This document shows, piece by piece, positions 9,457 to 18,368 of a DNA stretch of 64,000 nt. How positions within the stretch are numbered: the stretch's first letter is position 1; each line of letters opens with the position of its first letter. Made by a program: the position numbers and the translations under genes. This DNA comes from an uncultured Holophagaceae bacterium (lineage in GTDB: Bacteria > Acidobacteriota > Holophagae > Holophagales > Holophagaceae), in contig CAIWKE010000026.1 in NCBI GenBank assembly GCA_903913215.1, positions 34,975 to 98,974 on the forward strand, written 5' to 3'. A model generated the notes under the pieces. That model saw only the letters and a program-made list of their open reading frames with translations, searched no databases and was not told where the DNA came from.

Positions 9457-10407
9457 TTAGATCCCGCCGTGCTCCCAGGCGCGGCTGGCCTCGGTCTCAA
9501 GGGTCAGCTCGGTGCCGTCGTCGAGCACCAGGGTGGCGGGTTCGCCAGAACGCACATCCACGATGGTGTGACCCAGCAGCCGCTCATGTTGGCCGTGGTG
9601 CCAGGAGATTCCTTCGGGGTAGGTGCGGCGGTAAGCGTCCAGAGGACCTTCCATGCGGTGACGGAGCGCGTCCAGGGCTGAGGTCAGGGCTCTTGTGAAG
9701 CCCTTGGGGAGCTGGGAATCCAGGCCTGCGGCGGCCAGGAAGGCTTCGGAGGGCAGCCGGTCGGGGCCGGCCCCTTCCACACACCAGCCCTGGTCTTCGC
9801 GAGCTGGGCATTGGCCCTCCAGCACCAGGGGATGCTCCCGGTGGATGCCCAACCAGAGAGAGACCCGGCCGCGGGGCCCCGTGCCCTCGAAGTCCAGAGG
9901 CGGTTGGGCGTCGTCATGGAAGACCACGGCCCTAAGGGGCAGCCACTCGAAGGTCTCCACCACCTTGGCGCCCACGGGCCCCGGGTGGCCTCGGCGCAGG
10001 TCGGCCACGGCCTCGGCGAAGACTTGGCGCAGGCCTGCCAAGCTGAGGACACCTTCGGGCAGGCCCAGGGCATTCCAGGCCAGGGGGGCTTCGTGCCAGT
10101 CGGCGGCCAAGGCCGGCAGTACCTGTTGGAAGAGGATGAGGGCTGGATCCCAATCCCAGTGGTGGGCGGGCTGGTAGCCCAGTTCCCGGCAGAGGTCGAA
10201 CCAGGCCCGGTGCGGGGCGTCGACCCCAGGATGGAAGATGGAGCGACCGTCCAGGAACAGCTCACAGGAGGGACCCAGGGCGGTGTCCCGGCGACAGAGC
10301 CCGATTTCGTGGCGGCCCAGGGTGGCCAGGGTGGCCTCGTGGTACGGATGATCCTCCTGCCGCAACACCTTCAGCGGCGCATCGAGGATCCAAGCGTCCA
10401 AACCCAT
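9457..10407 (-). CDS. Conserved-looking hypothetical protein, 316 residues
   Basis: I do not recognise a family. The protein is soluble, with no signal or membrane segment. It is acidic and rich in Trp and His (HHWDWDPALILF, FEWLPLRAVVFHDDAQ, SWHHGQHE). It begins MGLDAWILDAPLKVL and has no obvious catalytic motif or repeats. Codon use matches its neighbours, and no competing frame is convincing. It lies downstream of the SpoIID gene on the same strand with an 83-base gap, so it may belong to that cluster or be separate. Confidence 0.65.
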   Translation of the reverse strand: MGLDAWILDAPLKVLRQEDHPYHEATLATLGRHEIGLCRRDTALGPSCELFLDGRSIFHPGVDAPHRAWFDLCRELGYQPAHHWDWDPALILFQQVLPALAADWHEAPLAWNALGLPEGVLSLAGLRQVFAEAVADLRRGHPGPVGAKVVETFEWLPLRAVVFHDDAQPPLDFEGTGPRGRVSLWLGIHREHPLVLEGQCPAREDQGWCVEGAGPDRLPSEAFLAAAGLDSQLPKGFTRALTSALDALRHRMEGPLDAYRRTYPEGISWHHGQHERLLGHTIVDVRSGEPATLVLDDGTELTLETEASRAWEHGGI

Positions 10408-10490
10408 CCCAACCCTCCTCTGGGAAGGGAAGCCTGGGTTCCCTGGGGCGGGTCGTCAATGCCCAGACTTGAAATACCGACAAAAAGGTA

Positions 10491-12602
10491 TCAATCGATC
10501 TTCTGGAGGATTGTGCCGGGGTAGTAGTGCTGGAGGATCTGCTGGTAGGGGGCACCTTCCAGGGCCATGCCATATGCGCCGGTCTGGCACATGCCCAGCC
10601 CATGGCCCCAGCCCCGGCCATAGAAGATCCAACGGCGCTGGACGCCCTGGCCCACGGTCAGCCAGCGGAAGACGTTGTCCTTGAGGCCTAGGAGGCCGCG
10701 GATGTGCATGCCACGGACCCGGTGGGCCGTCCCCTTGGTGTCCACAAGGTTCAGGTCCTGCACCCGGCCCTGCTCGTTGTAATCCGCTTTCAGCTCGCGA
10801 ATGCCGGGCACGGTGATGCGCTTGCGCACTAAGGCCAGCAGCTCAGCCTCGGTGTACTCCACTCGCCAGTGGGCCATGGGGTTGTACCGGTCCCAGGCGG
10901 CACCATCCGGGTCCAGGCGGCGCACCAGCACCTGGGCTCCACCCTCGCTGGCGATCCACTTGAGGCGGTCCCCCACCTGGATATCGCTGTGGCTGACCAG
11001 ACGTAGGCTGCCATCGGGGCTCTCCTCGGCCAGCAGCAGGCCCGGCGCCAGGGCCAGGGGCTCGGGTCCGCCCCGCTTGCGGCGGACCTGACGGTCCAGG
11101 AGCAGGGTGCCCTCGTTGAGGTTGAGAGGCTCCAGTTCCAGCCAGAGCCGGCCCAGGGCTTGGAGGGCCTGGCGCAGGCTGAGGGTGGGACTGGCCGTCC
11201 AGGCCGAGGCGGGCACGACGCCGCGCCGGGTGAGGAAGGCGGCTAGGAGGCGGTCCTCGGTCAGGGCGCCAGGCAGGAAGTAGTCCGCATCCTGGGAGCG
11301 TTCCTGGCCCGCTACCACGTGCTGGAAGCCGAAGGCACGGGCGAGGGCCAGGAGCAGGTTGCCCGGGCTCAGGGGCTGTTGGGCCATGCCCAGGCGCTTC
11401 TGCAGGCTCTGCACGGGCCCAGCCAGAGCCTCCGCCGTGGCCGGCCGACCGAGACGCTCGGCGTTGAGCCAGTCTGGGGACAGGGGCCCGGTGGCCAGGC
11501 GGAGCAGTTCCCAGGTGAGTCCAGGCTGGGGCGCCTCTCCGTTTAGGGCGAGGTCGGAGCTGAAGGGCAGGGTCAGGGGCTTGGCCGGGTAGCAGGGCAC
11601 GGCCTGCAGGTAGGGGGCGTTGCCGCCGAAGACCTGGGCCACATCCGTGGTGTGGCCCCCGCAATCGGCCATGAAGAGGGCCTGGATGGGCTTGCCGCCA
11701 TAGGTGGCGAAGACGCCTGTGGTCTCCTGCACGGCCCGGTCCGTGAGGGACTGTTCGCCGTCGCGGCCACCGTACACCTGGTCGGCGATGGTGTCGCTCA
11801 TGTCGAAGCCATCGGCGCCGCGCTTGCCGCGGTTGGCCACGGCATAGGTGCGGGCGGCCACGGCCTGGGCCTTGAGGGCCTCCACGTTGGGGAATTCCCA
11901 GGCACCCATCTCCTTGGGCACCACCCCCCGGAGGTAGGTCTCCAATTCGACGGTGTTCACCACCGTCAGGCGACCCTGCGCATTGGGGAAGATCTCCACC
12001 TTGCCACGGTAGCGGCCCTTGCCCTGGAGGTTCGTGAGCTCTCCAGCGGGCCGCAGCCAGACTCCGGCCAGGGGCAGGGGGCGGCGGTCGTAGCGGTCCG
12101 TGATGGCGTAGAGGGCCCGGCCCTTGTGGGGTGGCGCAGGTCGGGGCTCCGTGGCCACCCAGAGCTCATCGAAGCCAAGATCCTGGAGCTTCTGCAGCAC
12201 GGGCTCTGCCTCGCTGGCCTCCTTGAAGCGGCCTGTGAGGACCCGCCAGGTGTCCGCGTCCGGCACTTTGACCCGCTCGGGCGCCTCCCCCTGTTCCTTC
12301 AGCCGGGCCAGCAGGGCCGTAGCCTCTGCGGAATTTTGCGGCTTGCCCACCTGGATGCGGTATTCCGAGGTGGGATCCGAAAGGCCCCGGCTATCCCACC
12401 AGATGCGCAGTTTCTCGTCCGGCGCCAGCTTCAGGAGCGGCTTGCCGCTACGGTCGCAGACCTGGCCGCCACCCTCCAGGGAGATGATCCACTCCAGAGC
12501 CTGAGTGTCGAGGCCGATGCGCAGGGGAGGCTGGGCCGCAGGACTGGGGGCGCAGGCAAGGATCAGCGCGGGGACCAGGAAGGGGGCGAGGAACGGCTTC
12601 AT
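10491..12602 (-). CDS. SpoIID/LytB-domain protein with SPOR-like N-terminal region
   Basis: A 703-residue exported protein. SpoIID proteins are lytic transglycosylases acting on peptidoglycan stripped of stem peptides, or amidase enhancers (LytB). The signal peptide is residues 1-23. A region at about 80-150 looks SPOR-like (YRIQVGKPQNSAEATALL, TWRVLTGRFKEASEA), suggesting affinity for denuded glycan. The SpoIID core follows (VELETYLRGVVPKEM, EALKAQAVAARTYA, and the cysteine in FMADCGGHTTDV). The domain ends in the classical GRGWGHGLGMCQTGA motif. The ATG overlaps the stop of the upstream serine hydrolase (ATGA). A role in cell-wall turnover is inferred. Confidence 0.88.
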   Translation of the reverse strand: MKPFLAPFLVPALILACAPSPAAQPPLRIGLDTQALEWIISLEGGGQVCDRSGKPLLKLAPDEKLRIWWDSRGLSDPTSEYRIQVGKPQNSAEATALLARLKEQGEAPERVKVPDADTWRVLTGRFKEASEAEPVLQKLQDLGFDELWVATEPRPAPPHKGRALYAITDRYDRRPLPLAGVWLRPAGELTNLQGKGRYRGKVEIFPNAQGRLTVVNTVELETYLRGVVPKEMGAWEFPNVEALKAQAVAARTYAVANRGKRGADGFDMSDTIADQVYGGRDGEQSLTDRAVQETTGVFATYGGKPIQALFMADCGGHTTDVAQVFGGNAPYLQAVPCYPAKPLTLPFSSDLALNGEAPQPGLTWELLRLATGPLSPDWLNAERLGRPATAEALAGPVQSLQKRLGMAQQPLSPGNLLLALARAFGFQHVVAGQERSQDADYFLPGALTEDRLLAAFLTRRGVVPASAWTASPTLSLRQALQALGRLWLELEPLNLNEGTLLLDRQVRRKRGGPEPLALAPGLLLAEESPDGSLRLVSHSDIQVGDRLKWIASEGGAQVLVRRLDPDGAAWDRYNPMAHWRVEYTEAELLALVRKRITVPGIRELKADYNEQGRVQDLNLVDTKGTAHRVRGMHIRGLLGLKDNVFRWLTVGQGVQRRWIFYGRGWGHGLGMCQTGAYGMALEGAPYQQILQHYYPGTILQKID

Positions 12603-13549
12603 CCTGCGAATTGTCCCACGAATCCCGCGAGGGTCTCCCAGCGGCGGGCTCGGAGGGCCTCGGCGTCCAGCAGTTCCCCGTGGGGCCCGCAGCGATGCAG
12701 AAGCAGGGCGATGCAGCAGTCATCTGCGGGCCGATAGAAGAGGGCAGGGCCCGTGTAGCCCAGGTGGAACCACCAGACCGAAGGCGGGCCGGGATCCTCG
12801 CTCAGAGCGGGAGCCGGCGCGGGAAGCCGGTCTGTAGGATCCTGCAGCACATGGAGACCGGCGCCAGCTGGCATTTGAGACAGCAACTGTCCAAATCGGC
12901 CCGGGCCGGCGAAGGCCACCTGGAGGCCCAGGCCCCAGCGGGTGCCGCCCTCGCCGTCAGCAGCAGTCTGGGCCATGCGTGCAGGCCAGCCGGCTCCGAT
13001 CCAGCGGGCCAGGACCTGGCGCAGCTGCGAGGCGGTGGCGGCGAAGCCCGCGTGGCCGCGCATGCCCCCCCGGGCATTGGCGTCCTGGGGGAGGAAGGGC
13101 GAGCGGGGCGGCAGGGGGATCTCCGTGGCCAGGGCCCAGGCCTCAGCATCGGGACCATCCGGCACCCACCTGGGTGCTGCGGGCCATGGCGCCGGGCTCA
13201 GGCCCGAGGCCGCGCCCAGCGACCGGAACGGCAGCCGGGTCTCAGCTTCCAGCAGCTCCGCCAGCAGGCGGTAGTTCAGGTCCGAGTAGGTGGCCAGGCC
13301 CGGTGTGGCGGGGCGCAGGAGAGGATGCTGGGGCACCGCCCGGTGGAGATGGGCGGCCAGGGGCTCACCTGTGTAGGGACGCCAGGGCGGCAGACCGGAG
13401 CTGTGGGAGAGCAGCTGGCGCACCGTCAGCGTGGTTTCCCGCTCGGCAAGGCCCAAGGCCCAGCGGCGATCCGCGTCCAGGTCCAGGAAGGCCAGGGCCA
13501 GAGGCGCGGTCACCAGGGGCTTGGCGAGGGAGGCGAGGTCGTAGAGCAC
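12599..13549 (-). CDS. Beta-lactamase-fold serine hydrolase, N-terminally short
   Basis: A 316-residue protein of the class C beta-lactamase/penicillin-binding superfamily. The SxxK nucleophile motif is Ser7-Leu-Ala-Lys10 and the Tyr motif is in TYSDLNYRLL; QLLSHSSGLPPW is also typical. Family members normally have some 40-60 residues before SxxK that form the first strands. Here the only start is a GTG three codons after the in-frame TAG of the upstream gene. No signal peptide is present. It overlaps the SpoIID start and is likely co-transcribed with it. It may be a 5'-truncated remnant or a minimal form. Confidence 0.7.
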   Translation of the reverse strand: MLYDLASLAKPLVTAPLALAFLDLDADRRWALGLAERETTLTVRQLLSHSSGLPPWRPYTGEPLAAHLHRAVPQHPLLRPATPGLATYSDLNYRLLAELLEAETRLPFRSLGAASGLSPAPWPAAPRWVPDGPDAEAWALATEIPLPPRSPFLPQDANARGGMRGHAGFAATASQLRQVLARWIGAGWPARMAQTAADGEGGTRWGLGLQVAFAGPGRFGQLLSQMPAGAGLHVLQDPTDRLPAPAPALSEDPGPPSVWWFHLGYTGPALFYRPADDCCIALLLHRCGPHGELLDAEALRARRWETLAGFVGQFAG

Positions 13550-13558
13550 GTGCCCGCC

Positions 13559-14524
13559 CTAGCCCTGGTTGATCTCCGCCAGGCTCTTGGCCACGGCTTT
13601 CTGCACCAGATCCGCCACGTGCATGGCTTCCTGGCCCTCCTCCCAGGTGACGCCATCCGTGCCAGTGCCCAGGCAGGCGGCGTGGAAGGCCTCAATTTCC
13701 AGGCGCAGGGGCTCGCCCTCTTCGATGTCGGCGGTCTCGGGATGGACCTGGGGCCCCTCGGGTCCCATGACCAGGCGCAGCAACTCCAGCTTCTGGGTGG
13801 CGAAGTCCAGGCTGGCGTATTCCTTGTCGCCGAAGGCGCGGAGGGTGCGCTCCTTTTTGCGGGCCACTCGGCTGGCGGTGACCGTGGCGAAGGCCCCGCC
13901 CTCGAACTTGAGGCGGGCATTCACCAGGTCGGCGAAGGGCGTGAGCACGGGCACGCCCACGGCCTCCACATCGATGACGGGGCGGCCCACCAGGGCGCGG
14001 AGCAGATCCAGGTCGTGGATCATCACGTCCATGACCACGTCCACCTCCAGGCTGCGGGCGGGGAAGGGCGAGACGCGCACGGCTTCCAGGAAGCGGGGCT
14101 TGAAGCCACGCTCCCGCAGGGCGGTGACGGCGGGGTTGAAGCGCTCCAGGTGGCCCACCTGGGCCACAAGGCCGGGCTTGGCCACGCGGGCCTCGGCCAG
14201 GCCTGCCAGCAGGGCCTTGCCCTCCTCCAGGGAGGCGGCGAGGGGCTTTTCCATGAGCAGGTGCTTGCCGGCCTTGAGCGCCTGGAGGCCCAGGGCGAGG
14301 TGGAAGCCCGTGGGGGCGGCGATCTGCACCGCGTCGACCTGGTCCAGCACCTCGGCCAGGGTGGCGGCCCAGGGGGCGCCCACCTTGGCGGCGATCTCGG
14401 GCCCACGCACGGGATCAGGATCTACAACGGCCACCAGGACCGCGTCAGGGGCTGAGCCTGCGATGCGGGCATGGTGCTGGCCCAGATGTCCCACCCCGAC
14501 CACGGCCACGCGCAGCTTCGACAT
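13559..14524 (-). CDS. Gfo/Idh/MocA-family NAD(P)-dependent oxidoreductase
   Basis: A 321-residue cytosolic dehydrogenase. The N-terminal Rossmann fold shows VVGVGHLGQHHARI, and EKPLAASLEEG is the family's conserved EKP motif. MIHDLDLLRAL carries the usual catalytic-region His/Asp pair. GGGAGG precedes the ATG. The sequence style (HLGQHHARI, GHLERFNPAV) resembles the UDP-GlcNAc 3-dehydrogenase (GnnA) branch used for amide-linked lipid A in some bacteria. No gnnB or lpx gene is visible here, so that assignment is only a suggestion. It heads the minus-strand cluster with the serine hydrolase and SpoIID. Confidence 0.82.
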   Translation of the reverse strand: MSKLRVAVVGVGHLGQHHARIAGSAPDAVLVAVVDPDPVRGPEIAAKVGAPWAATLAEVLDQVDAVQIAAPTGFHLALGLQALKAGKHLLMEKPLAASLEEGKALLAGLAEARVAKPGLVAQVGHLERFNPAVTALRERGFKPRFLEAVRVSPFPARSLEVDVVMDVMIHDLDLLRALVGRPVIDVEAVGVPVLTPFADLVNARLKFEGGAFATVTASRVARKKERTLRAFGDKEYASLDFATQKLELLRLVMGPEGPQVHPETADIEEGEPLRLEIEAFHAACLGTGTDGVTWEEGQEAMHVADLVQKAVAKSLAEINQG

Positions 14525-14588
14525 GATGTCCTCCCGACGGTCCCAGCCTATCAGGGCTGCTACCCTAGAGCCTCTTCACGAGGCAGCC

Positions 14589-15050
14589 ATGAATTCGAAA
14601 CTTGAAGCAGTGAACCTGGTCCGCTGGATGCACTTCATGGCGATCTCCTTCGGAGGCGGCGCCGCGGTGGTGGTCCTGCTCCTGTCGGGCTTCGAGGAGG
14701 GCCGCGAGGATCTCCAGGGCCTGGCCGCCACGGTCTGGGCCAAGGTCGTGGCCTGGTCCTTCCGCCTGGCCCTCATCGCGGGCCTCCTGCTGCTCATGAT
14801 CATGATCCAGGGCGGTCAGAACCCCCTCAAGGGTGGCGCCTACTTCCACATCAAACTGGCCCTGGTCTTTGTGCTGACGGGCCTTTCGGAGATGACCCCC
14901 AAGGCCCTGGCCCGGGGCAAGCGGGGTTCGGCCCTGCTGGTGGTCTTCCTCTTCCTGGCCATCGCCTTCGTGGTGTTCAACAAGGGCCTCTTCCGCAAGA
15001 GTGTGGCCCCGCTCGCTCCGGAGCTGACCGCTACCGTCACGGCCCGCTAA
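14589..15050 (+). CDS. Four-helix membrane protein, HemJ/CopD-like
   Basis: A 153-residue integral membrane protein with four hydrophobic segments (about residues 10-30, 55-77, 88-107 and 118-136). Histidines in VRWMHFMAIS and FHIKLALVFVLTGL lie where HemJ- and CopD-type proteins hold haem or metal, so a relation to that group is possible but unproven. GAGG precedes the ATG at 14589. The same frame is open far upstream over the antisense of the dehydrogenase, which is not coding here. It sits three bases before the M14 peptidase gene and is probably co-transcribed with it. Confidence 0.65.
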   Translation: MNSKLEAVNLVRWMHFMAISFGGGAAVVVLLLSGFEEGREDLQGLAATVWAKVVAWSFRLALIAGLLLLMIMIQGGQNPLKGGAYFHIKLALVFVLTGLSEMTPKALARGKRGSALLVVFLFLAIAFVVFNKGLFRKSVAPLAPELTATVTAR

Positions 15051-15053
15051 GCG

Positions 15054-16703
15054 ATGCGGCGCCTGCTGCTGGGCCTGGCGGCCACGGGCTTGTTCGCAGG
15101 TTGGCCCCAGACCACACCTGAGCGCACGGAGCTGCGGCGGACATCCACTGTGGCGGAGGTCCGCGCCTTCATGGCCGCCCTCACGAAACTGAACCCAGCG
15201 TTGGTGCCCTACCAGCCCAAGGGTGCCCCCCGAGCCACGGAAACGGGCAAGCCCCTGCTGGCCTGGCGCCTGAAGGGCACGGACCACAATGCCTTGCGGG
15301 TCTACGTAAACGCCAACATCCACGCCGGCGAGGTGGAGGGCAAGGAGGCCATGCAGCAAGTCCTCCGGGAGCTGCTCCAGGGCCGGCACCCGGCCCTGCG
15401 GCGGGGCCTGGACCTGGTGGTCATGCCCGCTTATAACGCCGATGGCACGGATGCCCTGGACCCGGCCATCAGGCCCTGGCAGCCCAACCCCACGGAGAGC
15501 GGCGTGGGGCGCCGCGAGAACGCCCGGGGTCTGGATCTCAACCGGGACCTCATGAAGGCCGCCGCCCCCAACACCCGCTGGCTGCTGGCGATGCTGGGGG
15601 ACTTCGATCCCGCGGTGGTGCTGGACCTGCACACCACCAACGGCAGCACCCACGGCTTCCACCTGACCCATGGGCCCGCCGTCACCCTGGGCGCCGATGA
15701 GGGGCTCCTGGCCTTCAACCGCCGCATGCTGGTGGAGGTGCGGGAGCGCCTGAAGGTGGAGGGCATGCCCACTTACGACTATGGCAATTTCATTCCCTAC
15801 AAGCCCACCGCCGAGCACCCCCCCACGGCCTGGGAGACCTACGACGCCCATCCCCGCCTGCTCACCAACTACCCGGCCCTGCGCAACCGTCTGGCCGTGC
15901 TCTCTGAAAGTTACGTCTACCGCAGCTGGCCTGACCGCATCAGCGACACCCGCCACTTCGTCCTGGCCTGCCTGGGCTGGATGGCTGAGCACAAGGATGA
16001 GATTCGCACCCAGATCCGTCAGGCGGACCAGCGCTGGTCCGACAGCTGGACCCACGGACCTGTATCCATGCCCCTGTCAGCGAAGCTGAAAGAAGTCGAA
16101 CGCGCAGCGTTTGACTGGGTGGACCCCATCCGTGATGAGCAGGGCCACCTGATCGGCGAGAAGGGCCGCACCCACCTGGAGCTGCCCAGCTTCGTGGGAT
16201 TTCAGGGGCAGGACTTCGTGGCGGCGCCGGCGGGTTACCTCATCGATCCCGCCTACCTGCCCATGGTGCTGCCCCTGCTCCAGGCCCATGGCGTGAAGGT
16301 CCAGATGGGCAGTAGCCGGCCCCGGCAGTTGCCCCTGCTCCAGTTTCAGGAAAGTGGCCGCAAGGTCTCGCCCTCGGCCTACCAGGGCATTTTCACCCTG
16401 GAGTTGCAGGGCGCCTGGACCACGGAATCCACCCCGAAGAAGCTGCAGCAGCCCGGGAACGCCGCAGACCTGGACCGGGCCATCTATGTCCCCCTGGACC
16501 AGCCCCTGGGGCGCCTGGCCTTCTACCTGCTGGATCCCCGCAGCACCGATGGCCTCGTCTTCTGGGGCGCTTTCCATAGCGCCCTCCTCCGCGGCGACGG
16601 CATGTGGGGTGAACCCCCCAGGTTCCCCATCCTGGCCCTCGGCCAGCCCGACCCCGCCCCTGTGATCACCCATTCAGCACCTGCGCCAAAGGCGCAGGAA
16701 TAA
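15054..16703 (+). CDS. Secreted M14-family zinc carboxypeptidase
   Basis: A 549-residue peptidase with a short signal peptide (LLLGLAATGLFAG). The first zinc motif is in NANIHAGEVEGKE (HxxE), substrate-binding Arg and Asn-type residues occur in RRENARGLDLNRD, and the third zinc ligand is in VLDLHTTNGSTHGFH. The C-terminal 200 residues are a separate region with predicted strands and no family I recognise. It starts four bases after the preceding stop. A role in periplasmic peptide degradation is inferred. Confidence 0.85.
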   Translation: MRRLLLGLAATGLFAGWPQTTPERTELRRTSTVAEVRAFMAALTKLNPALVPYQPKGAPRATETGKPLLAWRLKGTDHNALRVYVNANIHAGEVEGKEAMQQVLRELLQGRHPALRRGLDLVVMPAYNADGTDALDPAIRPWQPNPTESGVGRRENARGLDLNRDLMKAAAPNTRWLLAMLGDFDPAVVLDLHTTNGSTHGFHLTHGPAVTLGADEGLLAFNRRMLVEVRERLKVEGMPTYDYGNFIPYKPTAEHPPTAWETYDAHPRLLTNYPALRNRLAVLSESYVYRSWPDRISDTRHFVLACLGWMAEHKDEIRTQIRQADQRWSDSWTHGPVSMPLSAKLKEVERAAFDWVDPIRDEQGHLIGEKGRTHLELPSFVGFQGQDFVAAPAGYLIDPAYLPMVLPLLQAHGVKVQMGSSRPRQLPLLQFQESGRKVSPSAYQGIFTLELQGAWTTESTPKKLQQPGNAADLDRAIYVPLDQPLGRLAFYLLDPRSTDGLVFWGAFHSALLRGDGMWGEPPRFPILALGQPDPAPVITHSAPAPKAQE

Positions 16704-16729
16704 CTCAGGGCGCCGATAGGCGCCCTGAG
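16704..16729. terminator. Perfect hairpin between convergent genes
   Basis: Arms 16704-16714 and 16719-16729 pair over 11 bases around GATA. A smaller hairpin (CTGCGCC/GGCGCAG, 16681-16697) overlaps the end of the peptidase gene. It lies between the M14 gene and yebC and has no U-run. Confidence 0.6.
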
Positions 16730-16753
16730 GATGAACGGATCTACGTTGGAACC

Positions 16754-17485
16754 CTAGTCCTCAGGTTCCTCATACTCGCCGTTGTGCCACACATTCTGCA
16801 CATCATCGTTGTCCTCCAGCAGGTCCACGAGCTTGAGGAAGCTGGTGAGCTTGTTGCCCTCAAGGGCGGTGCTGGTGCTGGGATCCATGATGAGCTTGGC
16901 TTCCAGGACCGGGAGCTTGGCGGCGTCCACGGCGTCCTTCACGGCCTGATAGGATTCGGGGCTGGTCTTGATGACCCAGGCCTCACCCTCGTTGATCACG
17001 TCGTCGGCGCCGGCTTCCAGGGCCACCTCCATGATCTTGTCCTCGGAGACCTCGGAGTCCACCACGATCTGGCCCATCTTGGTGAACAAGTAGGCCACAG
17101 AGCCCATGGCGCCCAGTTCGCCACCGAACTTGGTGAAGTAGCTGCGGACCTCGGGGGTGGTGCGGTTCTTGTTGTCGGTCATGGCCTCGACCAGGATGGC
17201 CACGCCACCGGGGCCATAGGCCTCGTAGACCACTTCCTCGTAGGTCACGCCTTCGAGTTCACCCGTGCCCTTCTTGATGGCGCGCTCCCAGTTGTCCTTG
17301 GGCATGTTGCTGCCCTTGGCCTGATCCACGGCCAGGCGCAGGCGGGGGTTGGCCGCCACATCGCCGCCGCCCAGGCGGGCTGCCACGGTGATTTCCTTGA
17401 GGATCTTCGTGAAGACCTTGCCGCGCTTGGCGTCAGCGGCGCCCTTCTTGTGCTTGATGGTGGACCATTTGCTGTGGCCTGACAT
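16754..17485 (-). CDS. yebC: YebC/PmpR-family protein
   Basis: A 243-residue member of the TACO1/YebC family, known for relieving ribosome stalling or for transcriptional roles. The start [15 protein letters not shown] is the family hallmark, followed by [29 protein letters not shown] and [10 protein letters not shown]. Length is normal. GGAG lies six bases before the ATG at 17485; the longer open frame upstream overlaps the intergenic region only. It is the last gene of the minus-strand run ybeY - TPR protein - yebC. Confidence 0.95.
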   Translation of the reverse strand: MSGHSKWSTIKHKKGAADAKRGKVFTKILKEITVAARLGGGDVAANPRLRLAVDQAKGSNMPKDNWERAIKKGTGELEGVTYEEVVYEAYGPGGVAILVEAMTDNKNRTTPEVRSYFTKFGGELGAMGSVAYLFTKMGQIVVDSEVSEDKIMEVALEAGADDVINEGEAWVIKTSPESYQAVKDAVDAAKLPVLEAKLIMDPSTSTALEGNKLTSFLKLVDLLEDNDDVQNVWHNGEYEEPED

Positions 17486-17538
17486 GGTGAACTCCAGAGT
17501 GGTCGGATGGAACGGATGAATCGAAGGAGGTTCGGGCC

Positions 17539-18258
17539 CTACCCTCGCATGCCCTTGCGGGAGACCTTGGCGAAGGGCGGAGCTTCCTGGCGGATCATGG
17601 GGCGCTCCAGGAGGAACTGGTACCACTGCTCGCCATAGACCTTCATCTTGAGGCTCTTGCCGTTCTGCAGAAGGTTGCGGTTGGTGATGAGGCGCTCGTC
17701 GCCCTGGCAGATGCTGAGGCCCTTGTTGAGGACCTCGATGGCCTTGTCCCGCTCGCTCATTTCCATCAGGACGTAGGCGTAGACGGCGTAGAGGAGACTC
17801 TCCTTCTTGCCGGCCTTCAGGGCCAGATTGAACGTCTCCTTGGCCTTTTTCTTCTCGCCGCGCTTCCACGGGAGGATGCCCAGCATGGCCTTGGCGATGG
17901 AATGCTGCATGGAGGCGGAGACCAGGAGCGGTTCAGCCTCTTCGTTCTTCTTGCGCATGTACTGCACCACGCCGATCTGGCCGTCGATGCTGCTCTTCAC
18001 CAGAAACTGGCGGGTGGAGAACTTGTACCCCTCGCGCATGGTCTCGATGGCCTTGTCGAACTGCTGCTTCTTCATGAGGTCGCCGGCCCGGGTGAAGATC
18101 TTCTCGAGCTCCTGCTGGACCTTACGGCCCTGCCAGATGAAGAGCGCAGCGCCGGCCACGAGGCCCAGGGGGATGCCCACGGCCAGCCAGATGCCCAGCA
18201 ACTTGGAGAGCACGATCACGGCAAGGGCGGCGCCCAGGCCGAGCAGGAGGTTGATCAC
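17539..18258 (-). CDS. Membrane-anchored TPR protein
   Basis: A 239-residue protein with two adjacent hydrophobic segments (residues 2-20 and 23-42), then cytosolic tetratricopeptide-like helices. The repeats are visible as [28 protein letters not shown] and [15 protein letters not shown] take the GTG at 18258 because GGAG is five bases upstream; a TTG at 18294 is the alternative. Such proteins usually act as scaffolds, but no partner is evident. It sits between ybeY and yebC on the same strand. Confidence 0.7.
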   Translation of the reverse strand: MINLLLGLGAALAVIVLSKLLGIWLAVGIPLGLVAGAALFIWQGRKVQQELEKIFTRAGDLMKKQQFDKAIETMREGYKFSTRQFLVKSSIDGQIGVVQYMRKKNEEAEPLLVSASMQHSIAKAMLGILPWKRGEKKKAKETFNLALKAGKKESLLYAVYAYVLMEMSERDKAIEVLNKGLSICQGDERLITNRNLLQNGKSLKMKVYGEQWYQFLLERPMIRQEAPPFAKVSRKGMRG

Positions 18259-18368
18259 GAAGACTCCGGATGGCGCGGCCCGAAGCCGGGCCAAAGGGCC
18301 ATTTTATCGGCCTTTGGCTCCGTTTGCCACGTGGGGTTTGCGAGTCGGGGGTGTTGTGACCCGCGACC

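Noticed and set aside
11652..12737. 361-codon plus-strand open frame
   Set aside because: Antisense to the SpoIID gene.
12611..14455. 614-codon open frame on the plus strand
   Set aside because: It lies antisense over two well-supported minus-strand genes. Its product is Gly/Gln/Ala-rich without any motif, as expected from reverse translation of high-G+C codons.
14565..16055. 496-codon minus-strand open frame
   Set aside because: Antisense to the membrane protein and the M14 peptidase, both supported by motifs.
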